Assembly: GCA_964584305.1 (NCBI GenBank) | Contig: CAZOZL010000006.1 | Location: 62,001 to 126,000 of the forward strand | Direction: 5' to 3' | DNA from: SB11 sp964584305 | GTDB lineage: Bacteria; Bacteroidota; Bacteroidia; UBA8524 | DNA: 64,000 nucleotides | Part shown: positions 51,300-58,875 of the stretch, piece after piece | Layout of the letters: every line of letters begins with the position of its first letter | How positions within the stretch are numbered: position 1 is the first letter of the stretch | Made by a program: the position numbers and the translations under genes | Notes under the pieces: model-generated | Database searches by the model: none | Told to the model about the DNA's origin: nothing | What the model saw: the letters and a program-made list of their open reading frames with translations, nothing else

Positions 51300-52004
51300 T
51301 TAAAAGGGCGAAGATGCAGTAAGGAGGGCTTCCTTTTTTCTAAAATCAGGGTTGAAAATTAAAGCAAATTGCAAATAGTTTTTGCTAAAGTTGCTTACTT
51401 GTTGCTGTAACATCCCCGCCTGAACGCTGGCTGTTTTGTGAAACTGATACCCTAATGCACTATATATTCTATTACGGTCAAAAAAGGTTTTTTTATCGTT
51501 TACAAAAATTTCATTGTACAGTCCTAAAAAAAATGCTCCTTTTTCAATTTTTGGTTTATTAAGCGGGATAAACAGCATTAAACGATACCGAAATCTATTT
51601 AGGTATTTATCATTTACCCAGCGTTGCTCTACTCGGTAGCGGTGTTCAAATTTTACTCTGCCAATATTGTTTATTAGTATAAACTGCTGCCAAACCCGAT
51701 GTTCTTCTGACTCGGGATTGGTTTGCTTACTGCCAAACTGATGCCCAGCAATGTAAGCATAGCCCGCCGTTACGAATGCGTTTTTTGAAAAATGATAATT
51801 AAGACCTGTTCGCAACAGCAACTGCTCAATATTGTTTGGGGCAATGGTGTGGTTTCTATACTGCGTTTCAGTATGAATACTAAATTTATCACTCACTTTA
51901 TTCGCCCCAAAATACATCATCCAGTTTCCTGTTTCTTCTTGTTGTGCAAAAAGGAAAACAGGAAAAAGAAACCCTATCCATAAAAAAGAGAACGCCTTTT
52001 TCAC
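51300..52004 (-). CDS. DUF2490 domain-containing protein
   Basis: 234 residues. The signal peptide is 1-20 (MKKAFSFLWIGFLFPVFLFA). Beta-strand pattern of an outer-membrane barrel: NWMMYFGANKVSDKFSIHTETQYRNH, LLLRTGLNYHFSKNAFVTAGYAYI, EHRVWQQFIL, KFEHRYRVEQRWVNDKYLNRFRYRLM. This matches DUF2490 proteins, small porin-like proteins of unknown transport specificity. It overlaps the carbonic anhydrase gene by 4 bases, so it may give the anion or CO2 system a route through the outer membrane. Confidence 0.85.
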   Translation of the reverse strand: MKKAFSFLWIGFLFPVFLFAQQEETGNWMMYFGANKVSDKFSIHTETQYRNHTIAPNNIEQLLLRTGLNYHFSKNAFVTAGYAYIAGHQFGSKQTNPESEEHRVWQQFILINNIGRVKFEHRYRVEQRWVNDKYLNRFRYRLMLFIPLNKPKIEKGAFFLGLYNEIFVNDKKTFFDRNRIYSALGYQFHKTASVQAGMLQQQVSNFSKNYLQFALIFNPDFRKKEALLTASSPF

Positions 52005-52630
52005 AACTCAAAAAACGTTACTTTGCCAGTAAATACATCATACATACCGCCAATAATTTTTAAAACCTCACTGTTTTCTGCCCGTTTTGCTGTAACAGCA
52101 CTTTCTTTTTTTATTTCTGCTATTACATTGTGTACATTATTTACGGCTACATTATTCACAAATGGTAGGTTAGAGCCTGTACGGTTTTCCGTTGTTTCTG
52201 TTTCACCATCTATAGCGGGCTTTATTTTTTTTAATAATGCGGTAAGGTTGCCCATTTCTACATTATTACAAGCCCCAGTAATAGCACCACACCCCGTATG
52301 CCCTAATACTAATAATACTTTTGTTTTAACCACTTCAACAGCATACTCTATACTGCCCAAAACATCTTCGTTAGAGATATTGCCTGCAACACGTATGCTA
52401 AAAACATCGCCCAAACCTTGGTCAAAAATTAACTCGGATGATATTCTTGAGTCCATACAGCTTAATACAGTAGCAAAGGGGGCTTGCCCTTCTGCCGTTT
52501 GTATTACTTGCTCTTGCAAGTTGCGGTTGGTTCTTAGGTTGTTTACAAAGTTTGCGTTTCCATTTTTTAGTAATTGAAGGGCATCATTTGGAGATAATTT
52601 ATTTTGACTCTCTTTTGTTTGGGTGTACAT
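52001..52630 (-). CDS. Beta-class carbonic anhydrase
   Basis: 209 residues. All active-site residues are present: Cys58, Asp60 and Arg62 in SCMDSRISSELIF, and His111 and Cys114 in LGHTGCGAITGA. FSIRVAGNISNEDVLGSIEYAVEV is the conserved segment between them. It has no signal peptide, so cytoplasmic. It lies 12 bases after the bestrophin gene and overlaps the DUF2490 gene. Together with the second, altered carbonic anhydrase and the SulP carrier it forms an inorganic-carbon locus. Confidence 0.94.
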   Translation of the reverse strand: MYTQTKESQNKLSPNDALQLLKNGNANFVNNLRTNRNLQEQVIQTAEGQAPFATVLSCMDSRISSELIFDQGLGDVFSIRVAGNISNEDVLGSIEYAVEVVKTKVLLVLGHTGCGAITGACNNVEMGNLTALLKKIKPAIDGETETTENRTGSNLPFVNNVAVNNVHNVIAEIKKESAVTAKRAENSEVLKIIGGMYDVFTGKVTFFEL

Positions 52631-52642
52631 AATTTATTGTTT

Positions 52643-53536
52643 TTATGATGAATAGAATGTTTCAGGTTTTAATGGTTGGGGAATATCTTTATCTTTTATC
52701 AATTCTCTTATATTTATCTCTATGTTTCGGGCTATTGTGGTCATAGCCGTATCAGTAGGCGTATTATTAAAAGGGTCTTGCATATGTGTTGCTGTTCTTT
52801 CTAATAAAAAAAAAGCAGCTGAAATAAAAAGCAATAGCGGTATCTCAAAATATATATCTACGTTTACCAACGCTATTGCGAGGGTTACTATAAATAGATA
52901 AATGATAAAGTGGAGGAATAGGCGGTAGGTTACTGGAAAAACGGTGTTCTTTATTCTTTCAGCCCTGCCCATTGAGGCAACAAAGCGCACTAAGGTATTG
53001 TCTAATTGTATTTGCGAAAAAAGTTCTAACTGGTTGTTTTGTTTAAGCTGTGCTATATCTCTACCGTGTTGTTGTACTATGGCTAAGGGGGTATTGGTGT
53101 GCTTTGCCACGCTGGCAAAATCTTCATCTGTAAGTAAGTGTTCTAAGTCCTCTGTTGTATCTTTTTCTCGTAGTGATTGCCCAAACGAGTAGCACCACGC
53201 TATTTGCCTATAGGCTAATTTTTTTATGGCACTATCATTTCCTTGAGCAACTAATGTTTGTAGTTGGATTATAAAACTGCGAGAATCATTTACTATGCTG
53301 CCCCAAATTTTGCGGGCTTCCCACCATCTATCATAAGACTGGTTTAGCTTGAACGAGAGTAGTATTGAGATTGCAGTGCCTATAAATGCAGGCACAGTTA
53401 ATGGCATTATGGGTATAATATCCTTGAGACTGTGCGTAAAATAATATACGAGTAACACTATTAAAAGAACATAAATCATTTCCCGTTTTATCTTACGTGC
53501 AATATATTCTATGGGTATTTTTTTTTCTAATAGCAT
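52643..53536 (-). CDS. Bestrophin family ion channel
   Basis: 297 residues. Helices are at about 25-40 and 45-62 (VLLIVLLVYYFTHSLKDI, MPLTVPAFIGTAISILLSFKLNQSYDRWWEARKIWGSIVNDSR), with the bestrophin-family NxSYDRWWEAR motif. There are two further helices near 205-225 and 228-248 (YRLFLHFIIYLFIVTLAIALV, IPLLLFISAAFFLL), and a C-terminal DPFNNTPTDTAM block. Family members are pentameric channels for anions, including bicarbonate in some cases. First gene of the bestrophin-carbonic anhydrase-DUF2490 unit, divergent from a TetR-type regulator. Confidence 0.9.
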   Translation of the reverse strand: MLLEKKIPIEYIARKIKREMIYVLLIVLLVYYFTHSLKDIIPIMPLTVPAFIGTAISILLSFKLNQSYDRWWEARKIWGSIVNDSRSFIIQLQTLVAQGNDSAIKKLAYRQIAWCYSFGQSLREKDTTEDLEHLLTDEDFASVAKHTNTPLAIVQQHGRDIAQLKQNNQLELFSQIQLDNTLVRFVASMGRAERIKNTVFPVTYRLFLHFIIYLFIVTLAIALVNVDIYFEIPLLLFISAAFFLLERTATHMQDPFNNTPTDTAMTTIARNIEINIRELIKDKDIPQPLKPETFYSS

Positions 53537-53558
53537 CCGTTCTTCTTCAAGATTTGGG

Positions 53559-53566
53559 CAAAGGTA
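53559..53566 (-). promoter_or_regulatory. Predicted -7 promoter element for the bestrophin operon
   Basis: TACCTTTG on the minus strand, an exact match, 22 bases before the bestrophin ATG. The palindrome at 53582-53598 covers the expected -33 area. Confidence 0.55.
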
Positions 53567-53581
53567 CTAAAACTGGCTTAA

Positions 53582-53598
53582 CAATAGTAATACTATTG
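53582..53598. promoter_or_regulatory. Candidate TetR operator in the divergent promoter region
   Basis: CAATAGTA-A-TACTATTG: a perfect 8-bp inverted repeat with a single central base. It lies 16 bases upstream of the bestrophin -7 box and 37 bases upstream of the TetR gene -7 box. A second, imperfect AT-rich repeat (TAGTATTATT...AATATTATTACTA) lies at about 53611-53636. Confidence 0.5.
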
Positions 53599-53635
53599 CT
53601 AAATAAAGTTTTAGTATTATTAACAATATTATTAC

Positions 53636-53643
53636 TACGTTTG
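53636..53643 (+). promoter_or_regulatory. Predicted -7 promoter element for the TetR-type gene
   Basis: TACGTTTG, an exact TAnnTTTG match, 11 bases before the ATG at 53655. Confidence 0.55.
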
Positions 53644-53654
53644 TAAAAGGAAAT

Positions 53655-54335
53655 ATGGATTTTCAAGTAACATTTAAAGTAAACGCTAAAATATTTTTAA
53701 AAGACCCTGAAAGTAGTGAAATAGGGAAAGAAATAGTGAAACAGTCTATAGACCTTATTTATGAACTGGGTTTTGAGCGTTTTACGTTTAAAAAACTGGC
53801 TGCAAAAATTAAAACTACCGAAGCCACGGTATATAGATATTTTGAAAATAAACAGCGTTTACTTTTGTATATTTTAAATTGGTATTGGAACTATTTAGAA
53901 TTTTTAGTAATGTTTAAGTTGCAAAACGTAAAAGGAGTAAAAGCAAAGCTGAAAACTATTGTATATATGCTTACCCACGAGCTACCCGATAGTTTGGGCA
54001 AATTAGACTATAATAAAAAATACCTGAACCAAATTGCTATTGCCGAAAGCAGCAAAGTATATTTAGTAAAAGAAGTAACCCAAATAAATAAAGACGCTGT
54101 TTTTAAACCCTATAAAGATTTATGCGCACAAATAGCCGATGTAATTACTGCCTATAATCCTCGGTACAAATTTCCGCATTCGCTTAGCAGTACTCTAATA
54201 GAAGCATCGCACCAGCAACAGTTTTTTTGTATTCATTTACCGAGGCTTACTGATGTAAAAGCCTCAAACAAAGGAGAGTACACCGCCATATATTTAGAAG
54301 ACTTGGTGTTTAGAGTATTGGAAACGCAGCAATAG
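53655..54335 (+). CDS. TetR/AcrR family transcriptional regulator
   Basis: 226 residues. The helix-turn-helix is at about 42-66 (RFTFKKLAAKIKTTEATVYRYFENKQRLLLYIL), the TetR hallmark. The ligand-binding C-terminus is helical, long and basic. No ligand can be deduced. It is divergent from the bestrophin operon across 118 bases that contain a perfect palindrome, so it probably controls that operon and itself. Confidence 0.9.
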   Translation: MDFQVTFKVNAKIFLKDPESSEIGKEIVKQSIDLIYELGFERFTFKKLAAKIKTTEATVYRYFENKQRLLLYILNWYWNYLEFLVMFKLQNVKGVKAKLKTIVYMLTHELPDSLGKLDYNKKYLNQIAIAESSKVYLVKEVTQINKDAVFKPYKDLCAQIADVITAYNPRYKFPHSLSSTLIEASHQQQFFCIHLPRLTDVKASNKGEYTAIYLEDLVFRVLETQQ

Positions 54336-54438
54336 GCATACTAACAATATATTAGTACTTAAAAGTTTACATTAAATAGGTTGAAATCCCTATTTCGTAT
54401 TTTCAAATATTATCTATATTATCATATTTAAAATGACA

Positions 54439-54477
54439 TTACATATATCCAAACTAAACAAGGTTGGGTGTATGTAA
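54439..54477. terminator. Long hairpin between convergent genes, possible terminator
   Basis: A 14-bp stem (TTACATATATCCAA / TTGGGTGTATGTAA, three G-T pairs) with an 11-base loop. It lies between the convergent TetR and AraC genes. The T-runs beside it are poor, so the terminator call is tentative. Confidence 0.4.
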
Positions 54478-54534
54478 GTGTAATTATTTACTTATTCCAC
54501 CAAAAAGTTATAGGATGGTCTATGAGACAAACAA

Positions 54535-55098
54535 TTAGATACTATCTAACGATGCACGGCTTGGCGTTTTAATTTTTTTGAATTGAGTAGGGGTCATACC
54601 CGTTTCTTTTTTAAACTGTGCCGATATATGTGCAGCACTACTATACCCCATCTGAAAAGCAATTTCTGACAAGGTTAACTCATCATAAAACAAATATTCT
54701 TTAATTCTCTCTACCTTCTGTTTTATAATAAATTTCTCTATGGTTATATGCTCTATCGATGAGAATAAACGGCTAAGGTAGGTGTATTCATAGTGTAACT
54801 GCTGAGTTAAAAGGGTAGAAAAATTAACCTCTAATGCTGCGTTGGAGTGATGGACAGCATTAATAATTATGGTTTTTATTTGGGCAATAAGTTTTGCAGT
54901 ATTTTTTTGCAAAAGCTCAAACCCTTTTTGTTGCAAATTTTTTTGAAGCGTACTTTTTTGCAACTCTGTAAGGGGTTGCGAAACAACCACCTCACCCAAC
55001 TGAATAGAGCGTGTTTCTATTTTGTTTTTAATAAAAATAGCCTCAACAGTGTCAACACAGCGAGGGCAAACCATATTTTTGATGCTTATTTTTTGCAT
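54535..55098 (-). CDS. AraC-type regulator with CxxC metal-binding-like N-terminus
   Basis: 187 residues from the ATG at 55098. A longer TTG start at 55122 would place eight residues inside the upstream terminator and is unlikely. Residues 1-60 resemble a heavy-metal-associated fold (KISIKNMVCPRCVDTVEAIF, with Cys11 and Cys14; VVVSQPLTELQKSTLQKNLQQKGFEL). The C-terminal half is an AraC DNA-binding domain with two helix-turn-helix motifs (LTLSEIAFQMGYSSAAHISAQFKKETGMTPTQFKK). Such fusions occur near metal and redox genes in Bacteroidota. It is downstream of the diheme peroxidase and MbnP genes, which it may regulate in response to copper. Confidence 0.88.
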   Translation of the reverse strand: MQKISIKNMVCPRCVDTVEAIFIKNKIETRSIQLGEVVVSQPLTELQKSTLQKNLQQKGFELLQKNTAKLIAQIKTIIINAVHHSNAALEVNFSTLLTQQLHYEYTYLSRLFSSIEHITIEKFIIKQKVERIKEYLFYDELTLSEIAFQMGYSSAAHISAQFKKETGMTPTQFKKIKTPSRASLDSI

Positions 55099-55107
55099 AC
55101 TATATAT

Positions 55108-55139
55108 AAAAGCAGGCAACAATTAAGCCACCTGCTTTT
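55108..55139 (-). terminator. Terminator between the peroxidase operon and the AraC gene
   Basis: AAAAGCAGG / CCTGCTTTT, a perfect 9-bp inverted repeat with a 14-base loop, followed on the minus strand by TATATA. It is 20 bases past the peroxidase stop and 9 bases before the AraC ATG, so read-through would control the regulator's expression. Confidence 0.65.
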
Positions 55140-55159
55140 ATGCAAAAAAAAATAATTAT

Positions 55160-56245
55160 CTAAAAAGGGTCTGAATACTCTGGGTTGGTAATCAAAGTTT
55201 GGTCTGTAAGGGTTTTCAAAAATGCTACTAAATCGGCTTTTTCCTGTGTATCTAAAAACAAGCCCATTGCTCGGGTTTGTTCTAAAGCAGGGTTTAAAGT
55301 AGACGAGGCAACCAAACCGCTATTATAGTGTTCTACTACTTCCTCAAGTGTGGCAAACGCACCATTGTGCATATAGGGTGCAGTAAGGGCTATATTGCGC
55401 AAGCTGGTAACTTTAAATTTGCCTTTATCGCGGGCATTTTTGGTTACATTTTCTCTACCAATATCAGTAAAAGTAGCTGCCAAACCGTTGTTCATATATC
55501 TATCGTTTTCAAAATTTGCACCACCGTGGCAATGCGCACAATCCGCTCCTGATGAGTCAGGTAAAAACTGGTTATATTCTTTAAAAAACAACTGTCTTCC
55601 ACGTTCTTCGGTAGCTGTAAGTTGTGTTGTTCCTGCAAGGTATTGGTCGTACTTAGAGTTGTGCGATACAATAGAGTTCATAAACTGCTCCATAGCCAGT
55701 GCCATTTTTTCAGAAGTAATCTCATCACTACCAAAAGCCCGTTTAAATTGGTCTTTATAGGTTTGGCTTTGGCTAAGTTTGCCCACCACACTGGGCAGTG
55801 TTTCATCCATTTCCAAGTCATCTTGTATGGGCATCAGCGATTGGTCGCGCAATAGATGTGCACGTCCATCCCAAAAAAACTCGTTGCTGTGCCACGCCAT
55901 GTTAAAAATACTCATAGCTTGGCGTTTGCCTTCCAAACCTCGTACACCAATAGAAAACTTAACGGTATCAGTAAAGGCGTGTTTTTGTCTGTGGCAACTC
56001 GCACAAGACTGTGAAGCATCTTTCGAAAGCATTTTTTCGTAAAACAACATACGTCCCAGTTTCACGCCCTGCACCGTTAGCGGGTTATCTTGTGCTATGG
56101 TGGGAACGGGGAGACTTCCGTAGGCTAAAATATATGGGGTGGGGTCATAATCTACCGTATTGGTAGTAGTGGTGGTATTGTCTTTTTTGCAAGCATTTAA
56201 AAAAAGTAAGCTTGCTGCAAAAATTGTGGTTATTTTTAATTTCAT
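55160..56245 (-). CDS. Diheme cytochrome c peroxidase / MauG-like lipoprotein
   Basis: 361 residues. The lipobox is FLNAC with Cys19, so it is a membrane-anchored periplasmic or surface protein. Heme-binding motifs are CASCH (81-85, QSCASCHRQKHAF) and CAHCH (ADCAHCHGGANFEND). The C-terminal FKVTSLRNIALTAPYMHNGAFATLEEVVEHYNSG is the bacterial CCP/MauG hallmark. It may reduce peroxide or, like MbnH, oxidise a Trp in a partner protein. It is 5 bases downstream of a paralogous gene and in the same transcript as mbnP. Confidence 0.92.
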   Translation of the reverse strand: MKLKITTIFAASLLFLNACKKDNTTTTTNTVDYDPTPYILAYGSLPVPTIAQDNPLTVQGVKLGRMLFYEKMLSKDASQSCASCHRQKHAFTDTVKFSIGVRGLEGKRQAMSIFNMAWHSNEFFWDGRAHLLRDQSLMPIQDDLEMDETLPSVVGKLSQSQTYKDQFKRAFGSDEITSEKMALAMEQFMNSIVSHNSKYDQYLAGTTQLTATEERGRQLFFKEYNQFLPDSSGADCAHCHGGANFENDRYMNNGLAATFTDIGRENVTKNARDKGKFKVTSLRNIALTAPYMHNGAFATLEEVVEHYNSGLVASSTLNPALEQTRAMGLFLDTQEKADLVAFLKTLTDQTLITNPEYSDPF

Positions 56246-56250
56246 TTATT

Positions 56251-57273
56251 TTAAGGTTTAAACTTAGGGTTGTTAATAAACTCATAATCGGTAAGGCTTT
56301 TTAAAAAAGCTACCAACTGTTTTTTCTCTATTTCTGTTAGGTTTAGGGGGCGTATCTCTTTGTTTTTCTGTGCGTTGTTTTTTCCTCCCCTGTTGTAATG
56401 CTCTACCACCGCTTCAACAGTTTTTAGCGAGCCATCGTGCATATAGGGTGCTGTTACCGCTATATTGCGAAGTGTAGGTACTTTAAACAAAGCAAAATCT
56501 TCTTGCTTGTTGGTTAATCGCCGCCTGCCCTCGTCTGCATAGTTATCATACAGCCCATTATTTTCAAAAGCATAATTGCTAAAATTAAAACCGCTGTGGC
56601 ATTGACTACATTTGGTTTTTGTGCTAAAAAATAAATCCATCCCTTTTTTCTCTTTCGCTGTTAAAGCTGTGCTTTGGTTTTGAAAGGTAAATTTATCATA
56701 CGCACTATTACCGCTTATCATGCTACGCTCAAAAGTAGCAATGGCACGTACAATCACGAAAGGGTCGGGTATGCGGTTGTATGCTGCTTTACTCATAGCT
56801 ACATACTCAGCATTTTTATTTAATCGCTCGGCAATGGGTAAAACATTAAAATCAAACTCATTATGCTCTTGTATGGGTATTAATACCTGCATTTCAAGCG
56901 ATGGCACTCCACCCTCACGGGTAAAGTATGGCAGGTAAGCTACATTAGCAAGAGTAGGCGAGTTGCGTGTTCCTGCCCTACCCTGCACACCTTTGCTTAG
57001 TGATACGGTATCGCTAAAGGCATAAGCGGGGCTATGGCAACTACCGCAGCTTATCGTACTATCTTTTGATAATGCGGGGTCGAAAAACAGTTTTTTTCCC
57101 AACTCCCAACGGGCTTGGGTATAAGCATTATCAGCAGGAAAAGAAACAGCAGAAAAACCCATAGGCACAGTAATACCATCAACAATATTAGTGCTTTCTG
57201 ATGCCTCTTTTTTGCACGCAGAAAATACTAATACTATAATAATAGTTAGCCAGCTTATGTGGTTGCCCTGCAT
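56251..57273 (-). CDS. Diheme cytochrome c peroxidase / MauG-like lipoprotein (second copy)
   Basis: 340 residues. Lipobox VFSAC with Cys20. Heme motifs CGSCH (STISCGSCHSPAYAFSD) and CSQCH (KTKCSQCHSGFNFSN). The C-terminus shows ALFKVPTLRNIAVTAPYMHDGSLKTVEAVVEHYNRGG. It is a paralogue of the next gene but only moderately similar overall, so the two may have different partners. It is 11 bases downstream of mbnP. The direct neighbour of MbnP is the best candidate for an MbnH-like Trp oxidase. Confidence 0.92.
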   Translation of the reverse strand: MQGNHISWLTIIIVLVFSACKKEASESTNIVDGITVPMGFSAVSFPADNAYTQARWELGKKLFFDPALSKDSTISCGSCHSPAYAFSDTVSLSKGVQGRAGTRNSPTLANVAYLPYFTREGGVPSLEMQVLIPIQEHNEFDFNVLPIAERLNKNAEYVAMSKAAYNRIPDPFVIVRAIATFERSMISGNSAYDKFTFQNQSTALTAKEKKGMDLFFSTKTKCSQCHSGFNFSNYAFENNGLYDNYADEGRRRLTNKQEDFALFKVPTLRNIAVTAPYMHDGSLKTVEAVVEHYNRGGKNNAQKNKEIRPLNLTEIEKKQLVAFLKSLTDYEFINNPKFKP

Positions 57274-57284
57274 ACTATCGCTTT

Positions 57285-58277
57285 TTATTGAATAATTAAT
57301 TTTTTGGTAAGCAAGCGTTGTTTATTGCTAATCATATTTACCAAGTACACACCTTTGGTGGGTATGGCAACATCTATGGGATTAGCCCAATTGCCAACAG
57401 CAATAGTTTGCACTACTTTACCTGTAATATCTGTTATTTCTATTTCACTAATATTAAGTGATTTATCGGTAACATTTAGGCTTACTGCACCTGTTGATGG
57501 GTTGGGATATACTTTTAGCGCATCGGGCGAAATAGTTTTAGCTACACTTGCCAGTACATTGCCTTGCCCAGTGGTTGAGGTAAAAACATTATCTTTAAAG
57601 TTTTGCAATAATTTCACTGTTTCGTTATCAATACCGTGTATAATCACACCCGATGAAATATCAATATCACCAAGTGTTTTAGTATAATCAGCGTTTATAC
57701 CAATATGCAGTTGCCCAAAAACATCTTGTGCCGTAGTAGGTATTTGTATGGTATAGTAATATGGGTCTCCTACAGCGTGCAACTCATATACATTGCTTAC
57801 TCCGCTGCCTGCTTTACCTTCCATAGCCACAAAGCGGTAACCCGCCGTCCAACCCCAGTGCATAGAGGGCATTTTGGGTGCTAAAGGATGGTTAGCCGCC
57901 CATTGTGTAGGGTCTTGATGGTTTGTTCCAGAATCTACCCCCACATGAAACTTTATCCCTTCTACATTGGTTATGGTGGTGTATTTTCCTAAATCAATTT
58001 CAGTGGTAGTTGCAGCAGCATCTGTTACTGCATTTACTAAGGCATACACATCTTTGGCTTCGGTTTCTTTACCACCATCGTGCAGAATACTGATTTTAGA
58101 AATGTAATACTGCAAGCGGCTTACATTAAAATCATGCCCCATATTGTTTGTAGCTGCTTGGGCAGGAGCAAAGTTGTTTGTGCCTGATTTATGCACAATA
58201 TTAAGTTTAATAGTGGTTTGCGAACTGAGATTTAAAGCTACAAATAGCGTAAATGCTATGGTAATTATTTTTTTCAT
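57285..58277 (-). CDS. MbnP family copper-binding-like protein with T9SS type A sorting domain
   Basis: 330 residues. The signal peptide is 1-20 (MKKIITIAFTLFVALNLSSQ). The MbnP domain spans about 22-245: NVSRLQYYISKISIL, the VDSGTNHQDPTQWAANHPLAP block, and SMHWGWTAGYRFVAMEGK at 138-155, the Trp-containing hallmark. MbnP of methanobactin operons binds copper, and its Trp is oxidised to kynurenine by the diheme enzyme MbnH. The last ~75 residues are a T9SS type A domain (DALKVYPNPSTGAVSLNV, ISEIEITDITGKVVQTIAVG, KGVYLVNMISNKQRLLTKKLIIQ), so the protein should be exported beyond the outer membrane through SprA. It is the first gene of a unit with two MauG-like genes. Confidence 0.88.
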   Translation of the reverse strand: MKKIITIAFTLFVALNLSSQTTIKLNIVHKSGTNNFAPAQAATNNMGHDFNVSRLQYYISKISILHDGGKETEAKDVYALVNAVTDAAATTTEIDLGKYTTITNVEGIKFHVGVDSGTNHQDPTQWAANHPLAPKMPSMHWGWTAGYRFVAMEGKAGSGVSNVYELHAVGDPYYYTIQIPTTAQDVFGQLHIGINADYTKTLGDIDISSGVIIHGIDNETVKLLQNFKDNVFTSTTGQGNVLASVAKTISPDALKVYPNPSTGAVSLNVTDKSLNISEIEITDITGKVVQTIAVGNWANPIDVAIPTKGVYLVNMISNKQRLLTKKLIIQ

Positions 58278-58392
58278 TTGTTTGTTCTTTAGTAAGTGAA
58301 ATAATGGAAAAGGTGCATATACTATAAAGTATTACACGCAGGGCTTTGCCTGTGTATTTAAAAAAATCATTTTGCGAGAAGCAAAACGGTTA

Positions 58393-58824
58393 TCAAAGGC
58401 GGAAATTTTGATAAGCGACTGAAAAGTCTTTATCCATTATATGAGGTTGGGGGCGTATTGCCAAACAATTAATGGCAGGTAGGTTGTGTACTGTAAAGCC
58501 AGTAAAATATGTTATAACAGGGTTCGCTTCTATTGATTTTTCTAATAACCGAATATCGGTAGTTATATCTGTTTTGTTAAACGCATTTTTACTACTGCAA
58601 CACGATTTTTTTGAAACTTGAGGTGTTTTTGTGGTAGTACTGTAATCGTTTGTCTCTTCTTGCATGGCAGCCTGCGCACAGGGTTTTGCCTTGCCCCACA
58701 CACTAATGCTTACTAAGTTTGTTTTGCAGTAATGTGCATCAACGGCTAAGCCAGTAGTTGATGTTAAAATAAGAAACGCCAACACCAAAGCAGCAAACTT
58801 TTGTATGAGTTTTAATTTTCTCAC
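58393..58824 (-). CDS. HYC_CC_PP family protein
   Basis: 143 residues. The signal-like N-terminus is MRKLKLIQKFAALVLAFLILTSTTGLAVDA, followed by AHYCKTNLVSISVWGKAKPCA, a second Cys cluster SKKSCCSSKN, and a C-terminal PP-like region. This is the pattern of the Bacteroidota HYC_CC_PP family. The Cys-rich part could bind copper or another metal, in keeping with the MbnP and peroxidase genes downstream. The start is GTG at 58824, 6 bases after an exact TATCTTTG promoter box, so the mRNA may be almost leaderless. It lies 51 bases after rodA. Confidence 0.82.
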   Translation of the reverse strand: MRKLKLIQKFAALVLAFLILTSTTGLAVDAHYCKTNLVSISVWGKAKPCAQAAMQEETNDYSTTTKTPQVSKKSCCSSKNAFNKTDITTDIRLLEKSIEANPVITYFTGFTVHNLPAINCLAIRPQPHIMDKDFSVAYQNFRL

Positions 58825-58830
58825 TTATAT

Positions 58831-58838
58831 CAAAGATA
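58831..58838 (-). promoter_or_regulatory. Predicted -7 promoter element for the HYC_CC_PP gene
   Basis: TATCTTTG on the minus strand, an exact TAnnTTTG match, 6 bases before the GTG start. Confidence 0.55.
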
Positions 58839-58875
58839 CTCATTTTCTTTAATAGATTGATACCCGTAGTTTATA

